Below are positions 1 through 10,238 of a stretch of 64,000 bases of DNA, piece after piece. The notes below the pieces were generated by a model, which worked only from the letters and a program-made list of their open reading frames with translations, did not search any database and had not been told where the DNA came from. Every line of letters starts with the position of its first letter. Position 1 is the first letter of the stretch. The stretch covers positions 4,696,001 through 4,760,000 of the forward strand of contig NZ_CP077683.1 in NCBI RefSeq assembly GCF_019063845.1, in the 5' to 3' direction. The position numbers were made by a program, and so were the translations under genes. The DNA is from Geomonas subterranea. GTDB lineage: Bacteria; Desulfobacterota; Desulfuromonadia; Geobacterales; Geobacteraceae.

Positions 1-285
1 GATGTCGACGTGGGCGTTGTCGATGCCGCAGCCGTACAGGGCCGCCATGAGATGCTCTATGGTGGAGACGCTCGCCTCGCCGCGGCCGATGGTGGTGGAG
101 AGCCTGGTGTTGACCACGTTGCTGCCGTGCGCTTCGATGGAGACAGCCGGGGTGAGGTCAACCCTGTGGAAGACGACGCCGGTGCCGGGCTCCGCCGGAC
201 GCAGCGTGATGGTGATCGTCTTGCCGGTGTGCAGGCCGATGCCGCTGAAGGTTACCTTGTTGCCCAATGTCTGCTGGAATATCAT
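1..285 (-). CDS. lpxC: LpxC, UDP-3-O-acyl-N-acetylglucosamine deacetylase (N-terminal part)
   Basis: The first 95 codons of LpxC, the zinc deacetylase that commits UDP-3-O-acyl-GlcNAc to lipid A synthesis in the cytoplasm. The visible N-terminus starts MIFQQTLGNKVTFSGIGLHT, the family's usual opening with the G-x-G-L-H-T-G motif. The stretch STIEHLMAALYGCGIDN carries the EHL motif, whose histidine is a zinc ligand in the family. The ATG at 283-285 is preceded by a GGGAG ribosome binding site seven bases away. The rest of the gene lies beyond the left edge, so completeness cannot be judged. It is transcribed in the same direction as the upstream ubiB-like gene, 192 bases away. Confidence 0.95.
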   Translation of the reverse strand, partial: MIFQQTLGNKVTFSGIGLHTGKTITITLRPAEPGTGVVFHRVDLTPAVSIEAHGSNVVNTRLSTTIGRGEASVSTIEHLMAALYGCGIDNAHVDI

Positions 286-477
286 CTGCGTGCTCCCGAT
301 TGTCAGTATGCTTACTATCTAGCAAATAATGAGCCAAATCGGGCGCTACGCTTCTCATTGGAAAAAAGCACGCAGCTTCGGCGTTGTAGACGTTATCGCA
401 CCGGGAAGGGGAGCGGCCGGGGGGTGTGGTAAAAATGCCCGTGTGGTGCCTGCGCAACGGGGGGTGTGGCTTTTTTG

Positions 478-2163
478 CTACAGTCTGCCGGAGCGGAGAA
501 TGGCGACCATCCACCATACGCCGACGATCCCGGCGCAGCTGTAGCCGAAAAAGGCGAAGGCGGGCAAGCCCCAGAGCATGGGGCCGCGGTTCCCCTGCAT
601 GGCGATCGAGGATCCGATCAGAAGCGCCGCGATGATGAGGGAGAGGCAGAGCCGGTTGGCGGAGCGGTCCAGTTCCTTGGAAAAACGGTCCAGGCCGCGG
701 TGCTCCAGGTCGATGCGGAACTTGTTCCGGTTCACCTTGTTCAGGATCTCCCGGACGTCGCGCGGCAGGTTGCGCGCCAGGGTGAGGTAACCCTCGAAAC
801 CCTGCTCCACCTCCCGGAACAGGCGGCCGGGGGAGCGCTGCTGACGGAATTCGCGCTCCAGGAAGGGGCGCAGGTGCCCGACCATGTCGAAATCGGGGTC
901 GAGTTTTCTCCCCATCCCTTCGACCACCACGAGCACCTTGACCAGCATGGTCAGGTCGGGGTGCACCTTGATGCGGTGCGTCGAGACCAGGTCGATGAAT
1001 TCAAGCAGCATGCGCCCGACCTCGATCTCCTTGAGCGGGATCTCGAAGTAGCTGTCCATGAACTCCGCGAGTGCCTTTTTCAGCGCCTGCATGTTGACGG
1101 TTTCGGCGGCGTCACCCGCCTCGACGATGACGTAGGCGAGCCCCTCGATGTCCCGGTTGATCACCGCCACCAGGACGTCGGTCAGGTAGCGCTTCACCGC
1201 CGGGTCGAGCCGCCCCACCATGCCGAAGTCGAGCAGGCAGATCACGTTCTCCTTCAGGATCAGCACGTTGCCGGGATGGGGGTCGCCGTGGAAGAAGCCG
1301 TGCTCCAGCACCATCTTCAGGAAGACCCTGGCGCCGCGTTTGGCGATCTCGCGCCGGTCGAGCCCCGCCGCCTCGATGGCGCAGATGTCGCTCACCTTGA
1401 TGCCGTCCACGTACTCGGTGGTGAGCACCCCCTTTGAGGTCGCCTCCCAGTAGACCCCGGGGAAGTAGAGGTCCGGGTCACCCTTGAAGTTGTCCCGGAT
1501 CCTCTCGATGGCGTGTCCCTCCCGGGTCAGGTCCATCTCGCGCCGGATGGTGTAGGAGAATTCGCGCACCACCCCGACCGGGTCGTAGATGTCGCTTCGG
1601 GCCATGTGGCGCTCCAGCAAGAGCGCCACCCCCATCAGGATGTCGATGTCCGTCTCCACCGCCTCGACGACTCCCGGGCGGCGCACCTTGACCACCACGT
1701 CCTCGCCGGTGATGAGCCGCGCGCGGTGCACCTGCGCGATGGAGGCCCCCGCAATCGCCTCCGGCTCCACGTACAGGAAACGCTGCTCCAGCGGAACCCC
1801 GAGCTCGTATTCGATCTGGACCTTGATCTCCTCGAACGGCATGCAGGGGATGTTGTCCTGCAGGTGGGCCAGTTCCTGGACGAAGGAGGCGGGGATGATG
1901 TCGGCGCGGGTGGAGAGGAGCTGCCCGAGTTTTATGAAGGTGGTGCCGAGTTCCTCAAGAGCAAGGCGCAGGCGCTCCGGCGGCGTCAGGTGTTCCGCCT
2001 TCGGGCTTCGCCGATTGAAGACACGTCGCGAGAAATCGACCACCTGGCCGAGGTTCAGATATTCCAGCAGGTGGCCGAGGCCGTACCCGCCGAGCACGGT
2101 GATGATCTGGCGGTAGCGCCGGATGCTCCTGACGTTGCGGTTGATGTTGACTATCCTAAGCAC
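478..2163 (-). CDS. UbiB/AarF/ABC1 family atypical protein kinase
   Basis: A 561-residue UbiB/ABC1-family protein. These are kinase-like ATPases linked to quinone lipid biosynthesis. Visible family marks are the KxGQ motif (KLGQLLSTRAD, residues 78-87), the alanine-rich nucleotide loop in its GASIAQVHRA form (139-148), the lysine in VVVKVRRPG (about 159), the catalytic HGDPHPGN (292-299) and the metal-binding LLDFG (310-314). The last 60 or so residues form two hydrophobic segments, the usual C-terminal membrane hairpin. Its start overlaps the end of the phasin-like gene by 13 bases, suggesting translational coupling. The actual substrate, presumably connected with menaquinone in this type of organism, is inferred from the family only. 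Confidence 0.9.
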   Translation of the reverse strand: MLRIVNINRNVRSIRRYRQIITVLGGYGLGHLLEYLNLGQVVDFSRRVFNRRSPKAEHLTPPERLRLALEELGTTFIKLGQLLSTRADIIPASFVQELAHLQDNIPCMPFEEIKVQIEYELGVPLEQRFLYVEPEAIAGASIAQVHRARLITGEDVVVKVRRPGVVEAVETDIDILMGVALLLERHMARSDIYDPVGVVREFSYTIRREMDLTREGHAIERIRDNFKGDPDLYFPGVYWEATSKGVLTTEYVDGIKVSDICAIEAAGLDRREIAKRGARVFLKMVLEHGFFHGDPHPGNVLILKENVICLLDFGMVGRLDPAVKRYLTDVLVAVINRDIEGLAYVIVEAGDAAETVNMQALKKALAEFMDSYFEIPLKEIEVGRMLLEFIDLVSTHRIKVHPDLTMLVKVLVVVEGMGRKLDPDFDMVGHLRPFLEREFRQQRSPGRLFREVEQGFEGYLTLARNLPRDVREILNKVNRNKFRIDLEHRGLDRFSKELDRSANRLCLSLIIAALLIGSSIAMQGNRGPMLWGLPAFAFFGYSCAGIVGVWWMVAILRSGRL

Positions 2164-2483
2164 TCATCCTCCGGCTGAGAGGCGACGGTCTCGGCCGCGA
2201 TTGCTTCAAGGGCCCTGACGCGCCGCTCCAGCCTGTCGAAGTCCTCCCTGGACACCATCCCCATCCGGTCCAGCGCCTTCTTCACCTCGGTCTCGGCGAC
2301 CTCGGCTGTCTTTTGCTGCCCGGTGCGCGCCATCTCCTGGATCCGGTCCAGGAAGGCACGTCCTTCCTCCTCGCTGATCTTGTAGCGGGACTTCATCTCC
2401 TGGATCAGTTCCTCCCCCTTTTTCTGGGTGAGTGCTGCCGCGCCGAGCGCCGTAAGCACCGCCTTCTCGAACAGTTCGAACAT
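2151..2483 (-). CDS. phasin-family (PhaF/PhaI-like) small helical protein
   Basis: A 110-residue, mostly helical, charged protein resembling the phasin / polyhydroxyalkanoate granule-associated family. It opens MFELFEKAVLTALGAAALTQ, continues with KKGEELIQEMKSRY and has a C-terminal coiled coil (DFDRLERRVRALEAI). The ATG at 2481-2483 was chosen over longer in-frame starts because a strong AAAGGAGGGG binding site sits just before it. The gene is first in a minus-strand unit with the UbiB-like kinase, with which it overlaps by 13 bases. No PHA synthase is nearby, so a granule role is not shown; small proteins of this type are also found beside ubiB-like genes without PHA genes. Confidence 0.75.
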   Translation of the reverse strand: MFELFEKAVLTALGAAALTQKKGEELIQEMKSRYKISEEEGRAFLDRIQEMARTGQQKTAEVAETEVKKALDRMGMVSREDFDRLERRVRALEAIAAETVASQPEDECLG

Positions 2484-2536
2484 GGTACCCCTCCTTTGGC
2501 ATCTGTAGTGGCACGCCGATTCATAGGCGCCATTTA

Positions 2537-2564
2537 ATGATATCGGCGAGGCGTCCGTTGTCAA
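2537..2564 (-). promoter_or_regulatory. sigma70-type promoter for phasin-ubiB unit
   Basis: Read on the minus strand there is TTGACA (2564-2559), a 16-base spacer and TATCAT (2542-2537). It lies about 55 bases before the phasin-like start and points away from the gspE-type gene. Confidence 0.6.
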
Positions 2565-2577
2565 ACTTGCCACCTCC

Positions 2578-2606
2578 TTGACATCACTATGTTTCTCGCC
2601 GATAAT
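2578..2606 (+). promoter_or_regulatory. sigma70-type promoter for the GspE/PilB-type ATPase gene
   Basis: TTGACA at 2578-2583, a 17-base spacer and GATAAT at 2601-2606, about 32 bases before the ATG at 2639. It is back to back with the phasin promoter, with the two -35 boxes 13 bases apart. Confidence 0.7.
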
Positions 2607-2638
2607 CGCATACTTGTTCCCATTAAAAGGTGTCGGCC

Positions 2639-4426
2639 ATGCAGAAAAAGAAGATGGTCACCATCAAGAACGTCGCTCAGATCCTGCTGCAGCGGGGCCT
2701 GATCGACGAGGTGCAGTCCGCGGAGCTGCTCGCCAGGGGGGATGCCCAGGCCCAGCGGCTGGCGGGCGCCCAGCAGGCGGGATACTCCCGGCGGTTGCAG
2801 CAGGGGCCGGAAAGACCTTCCCCCGCCGAGATCATCGCCTCCCTGAACCTGGAGATCCCCGGCTCCGGTGGGAAGCTCCTGACCGAAGATGCCATCACCG
2901 AGGTGCTTGCCGCCGCGGTGGGGCTTCCCTACCTGAAGATCAACCCGATGAAGCTCGACCTCGAGCTGGTCACCGCCCACATCTCCCGCCCCTTCGCCCT
3001 CAGGCACCTGATCGTCCCGGTTGGGTACGCCGACGGTGTGGTGACCCTCGCGGTAGCCGATCCTTTCAACGACGATGTCATCGAGGAGCTGAGGGCCCTG
3101 AAGAGGATGGAGTTTCGCCGGGTGCTCGCCTCGCGCAACGACATCCTCAAGATCCTGAGGGAGTTCTTCGGCTTCAGGGCCTCGGTGCAGGCGGCCGAGA
3201 GCGAGGTTTCCACGGCGGTGGACCTCGGGAACCTCGAACAGTTCGTGCGGCTGAAGAGCGGACACGAGATCGAGGGGACCGACCGCAACATCATCTCCGC
3301 CGTGGACTTCCTCTTGCAGTACGCCTTCGACCAGCGGGCGAGCGACATCCACATCGAGCCCAAGCGCGAGAAGTCGCTGGTGCGCCTGCGGGTGGACGGG
3401 GTGCTGCACAACGTCCACGTGGTGCCCAAGCAGCTGCATCCCCCCATCGTCTCCCGCATCAAGATGCTCTCCCGCATGGACCTGGCAGAGAAGAGACGCC
3501 CCCAGGACGGCAGGATCAAGACCAGCCACCAGGGGCGCGAGGTCGAGCTGCGCGTCTCCACCCTGCCGGTCGCCTTCGGCGAGAAGGTGGTGATCAGGAT
3601 CTTCGACCCGGACGTCCTGATGCAGGACCTGGACTCGATCGGCTTCTATCCGCGCGAGTACCAGCTCTACAGTTCCTTCCTGCGCCGACCCAACGGCATC
3701 ATCCTTGTCACCGGCCCCACGGGGAGCGGCAAGACCACCACGCTCTACTCGTCGCTTAGGACCCTCTCCTCGCCTGAGGTCAACATCGTCACCGTCGAGG
3801 ACCCCATCGAGATGGTGATGGAGGAGTTCAACCAGGTGGGGGTGCAGGCCGGCATAGGGGTCACCTTCGACAAGGTGCTCAGGAACGTACTCAGGCAGGA
3901 TCCGGACATCATCATGGTGGGGGAGATACGGGACAAGGAGACCGCCGAGAACGCGGTGCAGGCGGCCCTCACCGGGCACCTGGTGCTTTCCACGCTGCAC
4001 ACAAACGACGCCCCCTCCTCGGTGACCCGCCTGATCGACCTGGGGGTGCCTTCGTTTCTGATCTCATCCACGGTAATCGGCATCATCGCCCAGAGGCTGT
4101 TGCGCAGGATCTGTCCCGCCTGCAAGCGGGAGAGCCAGTTGAGTGCGGAGGAGCTGGAGTACCTGGGGCTGAAGCGTCCGGTTCCGGTATGGTCCGGTGA
4201 GGGGTGCGCCGAATGTCGCGGCACCGGCTACAAGGGGAGGACCGGGATTTTCGAGGTGCTGGACGTGAACGAAGCCATCAAGGCCGTGATCGGCGAGCGG
4301 GTCGACCTGGCCGGGTTGCAGGCCGTCGCCCGGAAAGACGGCCTTGTGACGCTGCGCGAACAGGCGGTGCGGAAGATGCTGGAAGGAATCACCACCTACG
4401 AGGAAGTCATCGCGGTCACCGGGTGA
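2639..4426 (+). CDS. GspE/PulE/PilB-family secretion ATPase
   Basis: A 595-residue hexameric-type ATPase of the type II secretion / type IV pilus family, which powers assembly of pilus-like fibres at the inner membrane. The N-terminal third resembles the MshEN/GspE-N domain (GLPYLKINP, about 95-103). The catalytic core has the arginine-rich DGRIKTS region, Walker A GPTGSGKT (359-366), an Asp-box region (VTVEDPIE) and Walker B DIIMVGEIRD. A zinc tetracysteine follows: CPAC (492-495) and CAEC (523-526). The ATG at 2639 is preferred to an in-frame GTG nine bases earlier because AAAAGG lies 8 bases before the ATG. No other secretion or pilus genes are in the window, so whether it serves a pilus or secretion system cannot be decided. 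Confidence 0.9.
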   Translation: MQKKKMVTIKNVAQILLQRGLIDEVQSAELLARGDAQAQRLAGAQQAGYSRRLQQGPERPSPAEIIASLNLEIPGSGGKLLTEDAITEVLAAAVGLPYLKINPMKLDLELVTAHISRPFALRHLIVPVGYADGVVTLAVADPFNDDVIEELRALKRMEFRRVLASRNDILKILREFFGFRASVQAAESEVSTAVDLGNLEQFVRLKSGHEIEGTDRNIISAVDFLLQYAFDQRASDIHIEPKREKSLVRLRVDGVLHNVHVVPKQLHPPIVSRIKMLSRMDLAEKRRPQDGRIKTSHQGREVELRVSTLPVAFGEKVVIRIFDPDVLMQDLDSIGFYPREYQLYSSFLRRPNGIILVTGPTGSGKTTTLYSSLRTLSSPEVNIVTVEDPIEMVMEEFNQVGVQAGIGVTFDKVLRNVLRQDPDIIMVGEIRDKETAENAVQAALTGHLVLSTLHTNDAPSSVTRLIDLGVPSFLISSTVIGIIAQRLLRRICPACKRESQLSAEELEYLGLKRPVPVWSGEGCAECRGTGYKGRTGIFEVLDVNEAIKAVIGERVDLAGLQAVARKDGLVTLREQAVRKMLEGITTYEEVIAVTG

Positions 4427-4464
4427 CCTGTCTGACCTGCCTGCTGGCGCCAAGGGAGGAAACC

Positions 4465-5019
4465 ATGAAAAACAGTGCCACCGGAACCGCCACCCAAACC
4501 GCCATCTTCGCCGGTGGCTGCTTCTGGTGCATGGAGCCGGTCTTCGACAAGATGCCCGGGGTGCTCTCGGTGCTCCCCGGGTACACCGGCGGCAGCACGC
4601 CGAACCCCAGTTACCGCGAGGTCTGCGAGGGGGAAACAGGCCACGTCGAGGCGGTGCGAATCATCTTCGACCCGGCACAGGTGAGCTACCGTGAGCTGCT
4701 GCAAGTTTTCTGGCGCAACATCGACCCCACCACCAAAAACCGCCAGTTTTGCGACTACGGCAGCCAGTACCAGACCGCCATCTTCTACCTGGACGAGGAA
4801 CAGAAACGGCAGGCGGAGGAGACACGCGACGAAGCGGGGCGCGCAAACCTCGCGGGTGCCGCCGTTGTCACCGAAATCCGGCCGGCTTCGGAATTCTACC
4901 CGGCCGAGGAGTACCACCGCCAGTACTACAAGAAGGAGCCCTACCATTACCAGCGCTACCACGACGGGTGCGGCCGCAATTGGAGATTGAAGGAGCTGTG
5001 GGGGAGGGAGACGGAGTAG
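4465..5019 (+). CDS. msrA: peptide-methionine (S)-S-oxide reductase MsrA
   Basis: A 184-residue MsrA, which reduces the S-epimer of methionine sulfoxide in proteins and repairs oxidative damage. The family motif GGCFWCMEP is at residues 17-25 with the catalytic cysteine at 19. YTGG, NPSYREVC and GHVEAV follow, and later FCDYGSQYQTAIFY and FYPAEEYHRQYY. A cysteine near the C-terminus (HDGCGRNW) is a candidate recycling cysteine. The ATG follows GGGAGGA by four bases. It lies 38 bases after the ATPase gene on the same strand and is probably co-transcribed with it, although no functional link is evident. Confidence 0.96.
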   Translation: MKNSATGTATQTAIFAGGCFWCMEPVFDKMPGVLSVLPGYTGGSTPNPSYREVCEGETGHVEAVRIIFDPAQVSYRELLQVFWRNIDPTTKNRQFCDYGSQYQTAIFYLDEEQKRQAEETRDEAGRANLAGAAVVTEIRPASEFYPAEEYHRQYYKKEPYHYQRYHDGCGRNWRLKELWGRETE

Positions 5020-5035
5020 CCGGAAGGGGCGCCGG

Positions 5036-7174
<2,139 letters not shown>

Positions 7175-7259
7175 GCGTGCTCCCGCCCGTGGGGCGTCCG
7201 GCTGCGGTGGCCGAGGTCGTTGCGGCTTTTCCGGCGCTGCGGCCTGCTGCGCCCCAGCG

Positions 7260-8501
7260 CTACTTTGCTTCCGCCATCGAGACCACGACGATGCCCGATT
7301 CGGTGACCCGGTATCCCTTGGCGAGGTCTTCATCGTGGTCATAGCCGATCTCGGTGCCGTCGGGGATGACCACGTTCTTGTCGATGATGGTGCGCTTGAT
7401 CTTAACGTGACGCCCTACGGTGACGTTCTCGAAGAGGATGGAATCCTCCACTTCGCTGTAGCTGTTCACCTTGCAGCGCGGCCCGAGGATGGTGCGGCGC
7501 ACCGTGGCGCCGCTGGTGATGCAGCCGGCGCAGACGTAGGAGTCGATGTTCATGCCGCGCCTTCCCTCCTCGTCGAACACCGTCTTCGCCGGCGGCAGGT
7601 TCCCCTGGTTGGTCAGGATGGGCCACTTGTAGTTGTACAGGTTGAGCTGCGGCGAGACGTGGATCAGGTCCATGTTCGCCTCGTAGTACGACTCGATGGT
7701 GCCGACGTCCTTCCAGTAACCTTTCTCCTCCGCCTTCATCCCCGGGATGATGTTGTCGTTGAAGTTGTAGGCGAACACCTTGTCCTTTTTCTCCAGCATC
7801 ATCGGGATGACGTGCTTGCCGAAGTCCAGGTCCTCGTACATCTTCTTTCCTTCCTGAAGCACCTCGATCAGTTTCTTGGTGGAGAAGATGTAGTTCCCCA
7901 TGGAGGCGAAGCAGGTGTCCCTGCCCGGGATGCTCTCCGGGTGCTTCGGCTTTTCGGTGAAGGCGGTGATCTTGTAGTCGTCGTCCACCGAGAAGACCCC
8001 GAAGCGGCTGGCATCCTGGACCGGTACTTCGAGGGCGGCGACGGTCAAATCGGCCCGGTTTCTGCGGTGGTAGTCGATCATCTGGCTCACGTCCATCTTG
8101 TAGATGTGGTCTCCGCCGAAGATGGCCACGTAGTCCGCGTCCGAGGACTCGACGAAACGCAGGTACTGCAGGATGGCGTCGGCCGTTCCCTTGAACCACT
8201 CCTCGTTCTCCGAGCTGGTTTCGGGCGAGATGGCGACGAAGAACTCCCCCAGCCCGGTCCATTTGCCCCAGGACTCCCTGATGTGCTTGTTGAGGGAGTA
8301 CGCGCGGTACTGGGTCAGGATGTAGACCTTCTTGATCCCGGAGTTGAACAGGTTGCTCAAGACGAAGTCGATGATCTTGTATTTGCCGCCGAACATGACG
8401 CTCGGCTTGGCCCTTCTGATGGTGAGGGGGCTGAGGCGCTCCCCCTTGCCGCCGGCAAGCACCATGGCGATGGTGTTTCCTACATTACTCATTGCGTACA
8501 T
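7260..8501 (-). CDS. glgC: glucose-1-phosphate adenylyltransferase (ADP-glucose pyrophosphorylase)
   Basis: A 413-residue GlgC, which makes ADP-glucose from ATP and glucose 1-phosphate for glycogen synthesis. The N-terminus has the nucleotidyltransferase signature (VLAGGKGERLSPLT, from about residue 14) and SVMFGGKYKIIDF, and a substrate region FGGDHIYKMD lies further on. The C-terminal part is a left-handed beta-helix repeat (SYSEVEDSILFENVTVGRHVKI region) typical of the allosteric domain. The ATG at 8501 has GGAGGA ten bases upstream; an in-frame ATG nine bases later is possible. It sits 49 bases after the ChaN-like gene and 85 before the histidine kinase, all on the minus strand. Confidence 0.96.
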   Translation of the reverse strand: MYAMSNVGNTIAMVLAGGKGERLSPLTIRRAKPSVMFGGKYKIIDFVLSNLFNSGIKKVYILTQYRAYSLNKHIRESWGKWTGLGEFFVAISPETSSENEEWFKGTADAILQYLRFVESSDADYVAIFGGDHIYKMDVSQMIDYHRRNRADLTVAALEVPVQDASRFGVFSVDDDYKITAFTEKPKHPESIPGRDTCFASMGNYIFSTKKLIEVLQEGKKMYEDLDFGKHVIPMMLEKKDKVFAYNFNDNIIPGMKAEEKGYWKDVGTIESYYEANMDLIHVSPQLNLYNYKWPILTNQGNLPPAKTVFDEEGRRGMNIDSYVCAGCITSGATVRRTILGPRCKVNSYSEVEDSILFENVTVGRHVKIKRTIIDKNVVIPDGTEIGYDHDEDLAKGYRVTESGIVVVSMAEAK

Positions 8502-8550
8502 GCGGTGTTTTTCCTCCGGTGTGGCGGTCGGGTTCGCTGCCCGGCCGGTG

Positions 8551-9810
8551 TCAGGGCTTGCCGTGTTTAGGCGCCTCTCCTATCTTGAATAGCACTTCGA
8601 GATCCAGAATCTCTCCCTTTCTCTCCAGCTTCAGCGTGGACTTGTCCCCCACATGCTTCTGCTTCACCGCGTAGACCAGGTCGAGGCTCTCTTTCAACTG
8701 TTCTTTGTCCAGTGAGAGCAGCAGGTCCCCCTTCTGCACCCCGGCCCGGGCGGCGTTGGACTCGGGGACCACCGTGTTTACCACCAGGCCTCGCCCCTTC
8801 GGGTCGGGCTCGAACATGACGCCGAGCAGTACCCCCTGCTTGGGGAGCCCCTCGTAGGCGTAGTTCACCAGGAAATCGAAGGGGACGCTCGGGAAGTCCG
8901 GAAGCGTCACGTCCATCATCACCGGCTTTTCGGCGCGCTGCACCGTGAGCTCGCGACCGCCGATGGTGGCGTAGGACGTGGGGAGACGGCGGAAGACGCG
9001 GCGCGGGATGCCGAAGCCGTAGCTTATGTGATTGCCGCCGGCGACTACCACGAGATGGCGCTCCTTCCCTTCGGGGCTGGTCAGGTAGCGTACGGCGGAT
9101 TCCGCCATGGTTTCGTCCCACAGCGTCTGGGCCCTGATGAAGCCGTCGATGGCCATCTTGCCGTGGCTGTTGTGCCCTGAGAAGATGCTTTCGGTCTGGG
9201 CGCGCTGGTAGGGGTCGGTGAGGTCCATCTGCGGCAGCTGCGCCTTCTGCTCGGCGGTGAGTTCCTCGAGCGGCTTGGTGCGCACAGCCTGCACCAGCTC
9301 CTTCTCGGCGTTGAGCGCGATCACCGGGATGTGCTTCTCCTTGGCGTAGAGGAGCAGGTCCCGGTAGTAGGCGAAGTCCATCTTCCAGTTGTCGTACCAG
9401 CGCGACGCCTTAAGAAACGCCTTCTCGTCCAGTTCCCCCGCGATCCAGCGGTCCAGGACCGGCTGCTGCGACTTGACGAACATCTCCATCCCGAGGGCCG
9501 CCTTGCCGGGGTAGCGCTGCTCTATCGCCTTCAGGGTGTCGAGCTCAAGGCGGTGGGCTGCCGGGTTGTCGTGGGTCTCGCCGACGTAGACCACGCGGGC
9601 ATCGGTGACGACGTCGAACATCTGCTGCGGCGTTACCAGGCTCCCGGTGGGGAGGTGGACGATGTCGCCGATCTCCGGCGCCTTCTGCAGGGGGTACGGG
9701 TTCTCAGGGTCGCCGAGCACGTGTCTGCCGGCTGCGGGCGTCGAACAGGCGGTCATGGTGAGCAGGGAGAGGGCAGCGGCAAGCTGTCCCAGGCGTGCGA
9801 TGGATAGCAT
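8551..9810 (-). CDS. ChaN-family lipoprotein with C-terminal PDZ domain
   Basis: A 419-residue predicted lipoprotein. The signal peptide ends in a lipobox-like LLTMTAC with the acylated cysteine at residue 22. The central region is of the ChaN / DUF399 type: VVYVGETHDNPAAHRLEL, GMEMF, and later GGNHISYGFGIPRR. That family includes a haem-binding, iron-related lipoprotein and is related to the erythromycin-esterase/EreA fold. Residues from about 320 resemble a PDZ domain (GVMFEPDPKGRGLVVNTVV, AARAGVQKGDLLLSLD). The ATG has a GGAGATGAA site. It is first in a minus-strand unit with glgC and the histidine kinase. The function is not established; the ETHD and HISYG histidines are candidate ligands. 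Confidence 0.85.
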   Translation of the reverse strand: MLSIARLGQLAAALSLLTMTACSTPAAGRHVLGDPENPYPLQKAPEIGDIVHLPTGSLVTPQQMFDVVTDARVVYVGETHDNPAAHRLELDTLKAIEQRYPGKAALGMEMFVKSQQPVLDRWIAGELDEKAFLKASRWYDNWKMDFAYYRDLLLYAKEKHIPVIALNAEKELVQAVRTKPLEELTAEQKAQLPQMDLTDPYQRAQTESIFSGHNSHGKMAIDGFIRAQTLWDETMAESAVRYLTSPEGKERHLVVVAGGNHISYGFGIPRRVFRRLPTSYATIGGRELTVQRAEKPVMMDVTLPDFPSVPFDFLVNYAYEGLPKQGVLLGVMFEPDPKGRGLVVNTVVPESNAARAGVQKGDLLLSLDKEQLKESLDLVYAVKQKHVGDKSTLKLERKGEILDLEVLFKIGEAPKHGKP

Positions 9811-9900
9811 TTCATCTCCTGAAAATATAATGTTCCCTCTGGGGGGACGGTCATGGTGTTCATGGCTCCATCGAGGGGGTACGGCTTGGTAGATGCGGCA

Positions 9901-9928
9901 ATGATACCTACTCTAATGAACTTGTCCA
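9901..9928 (-). promoter_or_regulatory. candidate promoter for chaN-glgC-kinase unit
   Basis: On the minus strand TGGACA (9928-9923), a 16-base spacer and TATCAT (9906-9901) lie about 90 bases before the ChaN-like start. Confidence 0.5.
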
Positions 9929-10177
9929 GTCTCTGCTTCTCGTTAGCGCCTCTTCGCAGGGGAGTGTCCGCGAGGAGGGAACTGGAGCGGGACCAGCTTT
10001 GAGCTTGACGAGGAATGTACCACAACACCTCATGAAGATAAACTGAAAGTTTTATTTTTCTCTAATAAAGCGACATTGGTGGCGCTCTTTGCCAGTCATG
10101 ACTGAACCAGTCGCCAAAGCATTAACTCATAGTCATGGTTTGGCCCGCTAAACGTATGTTTGACGGCCTTTTTTATG

Positions 10178-10207
10178 TTGACAATATTACTGTCCCGCAA
10201 ATAGAAT
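10178..10207 (+). promoter_or_regulatory. sigma70-type promoter for leuB
   Basis: TTGACA at 10178-10183, an 18-base spacer and TAGAAT at 10202-10207, 31 bases before the leuB ATG. Confidence 0.65.
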
Positions 10208-10238
10208 CGCTAATTTAATACATATCGGAGGTTGTGCA

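Larger units (their letters stand above)
9811..10238. other. 428-base divergent intergenic region
   Basis: Between the ChaN-like gene and leuB. It holds the two divergent promoters listed separately and a 12-base perfect palindrome, CAGTCATGACTG, at 10093-10104 that could be an operator. The section 9960-10090 becomes AT-rich but shows no convincing reading frame or RNA. I found no T-box or other riboswitch motif ahead of leuB. Confidence 0.5.

Noticed and set aside
7175..7342. Longer start for the hybrid kinase adding 56 residues
   Set aside because: It overlaps glgC, encodes a Pro/Ala-rich segment and has no better binding site than the ATG at 7174.
10077..10095. Possible sigma54 promoter (TGGC...TGCC) before leuB
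   Set aside because: The GG-to-GC spacing is about 10 bases rather than the required 12, and a good sigma70 promoter is closer to leuB.
10030..10238. T-box or other leucine riboswitch before leuB
   Set aside because: No conserved T-box sequence or terminator pair; the promoter lies only about 30 bases before the gene.
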